The notes under the pieces: generated by a model | Database searches by the model: none | The model's input: only the letters and a program-made list of their open reading frames with translations | What the model was told of the DNA's origin: nothing | Made by a program: the position numbers and the translations under genes | Part shown: one piece after another, positions 5,730 to 7,327 of the stretch | Layout: each line of letters opens with the position of its first letter | Numbering within the stretch: position 1 is the first letter of the stretch | Source of the DNA: Bacteroidota bacterium | Lineage (GTDB): Bacteria > Bacteroidota > Kryptoniia > Kryptoniales > JAKASW01 | Length of the DNA stretch: 7,327 bases | Assembly: GCA_021785235.1 (NCBI GenBank) | Contig: JAJYGB010000534.1 | Span: 1-7,327, forward strand | Reading direction: 5' to 3'

Positions 5730-6959
5730 TCAACGTTTTGCCGTTCCTGCCAATTCCAGACCTGCAAGTATAAAAGGGCCGACGCCCTTAAAATCATTGT
5801 CCGTCCGCGGGACCGATACATAATATTCGTATGAACCGTCCCTGTACGGATGTCCGCCAAGTCCGGCACCCGCGCACGTGTTCGTCAAAGTGGGGATACC
5901 TTTCGGATCGATTACAATTGAATACTTCAGCAAGCCCTCGAAAGCCGCTTTGGCAGCATTGAAGTACTTATTGCTCAGATATCCCTTATTAACACCCTTC
6001 GCAAACGCGTACGCGAACATCGCGGAGGCAGAAGACTCCGGGTAATTGCCCTCTGCACCGGCTCTGTCGACGACCTGGTACCATAAATTAGTCTGTTTGT
6101 CCTGATACGTCAACAATGAGGTGGCGAGCCCCTTGAATATTTCCACTAACTTGCCACGATCCGGATTGTCGCGCGGAATATAGTCGAGCACATCGACGAG
6201 CCCCATCATATACCAGCCCATCGATCTTCCCCAAAATGTCGGCGAGTCGCCTGTCTTCGGGTCAGCCCATTTCTGTGTTCTCGACTCGTCCCATGAGTGA
6301 TAGAAGAGGCCTGTTTTCGGATCCCTTGCGTGATCAGCCATAAGGACGAACTGCCTTGCGATGTCATTATAGTCGGCGGGCTGGTCGAACATTTCAGCGT
6401 ACTTCGCGTAGAAAGGCTCCGCCATGTAAAGACCATCGAGCCACATCTGATGTGGATATATCTTTTTGTGCCAGAAGCCCCCTTCTTTGGTGCGGGGCTG
6501 TTCCTTCAACTGCTTCCTCAGGAATTGAGCGGCCAGCTCGTATCTCCGTTCCTTCGTCGCCGCGTAAAGGTCAAGGACAACTCGTCCGGGCGTGATGTCA
6601 TCAAGCCTGAACTCGTCGGCCCTGTACGTCTTGATTGTCCCGTTTGCTGTGATGTAATAGTCGATGCTATTCTTGACGTAATCGAAATATTTCCTGTCGC
6701 CGGTCTTCTCCCATACTTTCCATATGGCATGGAGGAGAATACCTTCTTCGTAGTTCCACGCCATGGTACTGTCGTAAGTGAGATAATTCGGAAGCCTTGT
6801 CATGACCGCGTCTGTCATTCGAACCGACCATGACTCGGCCGTGGATGGTTGGGAAGAGGAGCGCGGTTTGCCCACGCCCTCCTGCGCCAGGCCGGGAACC
6901 GCTCCCGCCAAAGCCGTCATAGACACTATCAGAACTGCCAGTACTCTCCGGGATATCAT
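5730..6959 (-). CDS. GH105 unsaturated rhamnogalacturonyl hydrolase (YteR/YesR-like), secreted
   Basis: This 409-residue enzyme would hydrate and release the 4,5-unsaturated uronic acid from oligosaccharides made by pectate or rhamnogalacturonan lyases, yielding a keto-uronate that feeds toward KDG. A signal peptide (ISRRVLAVLIVSMTALAG to about residue 25, AQ site) places it in the periplasm. The (alpha/alpha)6-barrel signatures are all present: MAWNYEEGILLHAIWKVWEKTG (66-87), the IYPHQMWLDGLYMAEPF segment (167-183) with catalytic Asp175, HSWDE (221-225), TFWGRSMGWYMMGLVDVLDY (241-260), YPESSASAMFAYAFAKG (306-322) and DGSYEYY (374-380). The open frame extends to 7103, but the upstream part overlaps the preceding gene and does not resemble a protein; the ATG at 6959 starts a proper signal peptide and has AGAGG upstream. 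The gap to the preceding stop is 20 nt. Close GH88 enzymes act on glycosaminoglycan fragments, so the exact glycan is uncertain. Confidence 0.92.
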   Translation of the reverse strand: MISRRVLAVLIVSMTALAGAVPGLAQEGVGKPRSSSQPSTAESWSVRMTDAVMTRLPNYLTYDSTMAWNYEEGILLHAIWKVWEKTGDRKYFDYVKNSIDYYITANGTIKTYRADEFRLDDITPGRVVLDLYAATKERRYELAAQFLRKQLKEQPRTKEGGFWHKKIYPHQMWLDGLYMAEPFYAKYAEMFDQPADYNDIARQFVLMADHARDPKTGLFYHSWDESRTQKWADPKTGDSPTFWGRSMGWYMMGLVDVLDYIPRDNPDRGKLVEIFKGLATSLLTYQDKQTNLWYQVVDRAGAEGNYPESSASAMFAYAFAKGVNKGYLSNKYFNAAKAAFEGLLKYSIVIDPKGIPTLTNTCAGAGLGGHPYRDGSYEYYVSVPRTDNDFKGVGPFILAGLELAGTAKR

Positions 6960-6979
6960 AATTACTACGTCCTCTCTGC

Positions 6980-7327
6980 CTAAAACGACATAACCAGAGA
7001 AAGCCTGTTGACACCGTTGAATATTTGCATCTTGGAATAAGAATAGTTGACCTGGATGTCGTTGCCGCCGACGGTCGTGTTTACTCCCACGCCCGCGGAC
7101 CATGACTGCAAATCGCGGTTTGTCTGGTAGCCACCCCTTAGCGCGATCATGCCGAGGAACTTGTATTCGAGGCCTAGGTTGAATCGCTCCGAATAGTTTT
7201 CAGTATGGAGGAAGTCGGCGGCCAGAGTGAGGGCTGTTCCCTTGTCGTGCTCGTTATCGACGAAGCCCATTAAATCGATGGCTGCTCCCATCGTGAATGA
7301 AACAGGGAGCTGTTCCGGGTAGACGTT
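6980..7327 (-). CDS. PorV/PorQ-family outer-membrane barrel protein, C-terminal part only
   Basis: The frame is open from the right edge of the window (7327) to a TAG at 6980-6982, giving 115 residues of the C-terminus. The Met at 7291 is internal, since a plausible strand (YPEQLPVSFTMGAAI) precedes it without a stop. The sequence has alternating polar and hydrophobic strands (TLAADFLH, RFNLGLEYKFLGMIALRGGY, SWSAGVGVNT, DIQVNYSYSK) and ends in Phe (RLSLVMSF), typical of an outer-membrane beta-barrel. The FNLGLEYKF...ALRGGY pattern is characteristic of the PorV/PorQ family linked to type IX secretion and related envelope functions in the FCB group. The GH105 gene starts 20 nt after its stop, suggesting co-transcription and a role in the same polysaccharide response, either export of enzymes or assembly of surface components. 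Family call is good; role is inference. Confidence 0.75.
   Translation of the reverse strand, partial: NVYPEQLPVSFTMGAAIDLMGFVDNEHDKGTALTLAADFLHTENYSERFNLGLEYKFLGMIALRGGYQTNRDLQSWSAGVGVNTTVGGNDIQVNYSYSKMQIFNGVNRLSLVMSF

Noticed and set aside
6297..6833. 178-codon plus-strand open frame opposite GH105
   Set aside because: It is antisense to conserved GH105 motifs, with no motif of its own.
6960..7103. N-terminal extension of the GH105 frame by 48 codons
   Set aside because: It overlaps the end of the PorV/PorQ-like gene, is rich in Arg/Gln/His, and would bury the signal peptide that begins at 6959.
1..7327. Mobile elements, CRISPR arrays, tRNA or rRNA genes
   Set aside because: No spaced direct repeats, transposase or integrase motifs, terminal inverted repeats or RNA-gene patterns were seen; gene order and coding style look continuous.

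Overview
The window is the interior of a uronic-acid (pectin / glucuronoxylan) utilisation locus. All eight recognisable genes lie on the minus strand, so the locus reads from right to left: PorV/PorQ-like outer-membrane protein (3' end only), GH105 unsaturated rhamnogalacturonyl hydrolase, DUF4350-type secreted protein, uronate isomerase (uxaC), LacI-family regulator, KDPG aldolase (eda), 2-keto-3-deoxygluconate kinase (kdgK), and the 5' end of a GH43 lipoprotein that leaves the window at position 1. I found no plus-strand gene. The long plus-strand open frames are antisense shadows of conserved genes.

Organism: a PorV/PorQ-family barrel beside secreted polysaccharide-degrading enzymes, a DUF4350 partner typical of Bacteroidota GH88/GH105 proteins, and a lipobox-bearing GH43 point to a Gram-negative member of the FCB group (Bacteroidota, Ignavibacteriota, Rhodothermota or relatives). 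This is inference from protein style; no ribosomal or marker gene is present.

Layout: the right half (about 4855-7327) encodes the envelope part. It has a barrel protein and two proteins with signal peptides, separated by 20 and 41 nt. The middle (3380-4792) is the cytoplasmic isomerase. A 117-nt gap rich in symmetric elements precedes lacI, and a 183-nt gap precedes eda. eda and kdgK are 33 nt apart, and GH43 follows 55 nt further on. The gaps suggest one long transcript with possible internal start points upstream of lacI and eda; no convincing terminator was seen.

How it works together: GH105 removes unsaturated uronic acid from lyase-generated oligosaccharides, and GH43 would trim neutral sugars from side chains. 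In the cytoplasm UxaC isomerises galacturonate or glucuronate. After steps encoded outside this window, the carbon reaches 2-keto-3-deoxygluconate, which KdgK phosphorylates and Eda splits to pyruvate and glyceraldehyde-3-phosphate. The LacI-family protein is the obvious candidate local regulator. The most interesting points are the lacI leader (a 14-bp perfect palindrome, a 9-bp inverted repeat and an ACCGGT core), a TTGACC/GGTCAA half-site that recurs in three intergenic gaps, and the separation of GH105 and DUF4350, domains often fused elsewhere. Overall this is a fairly ordinary catabolic locus; I see no evidence of a wholly new system.
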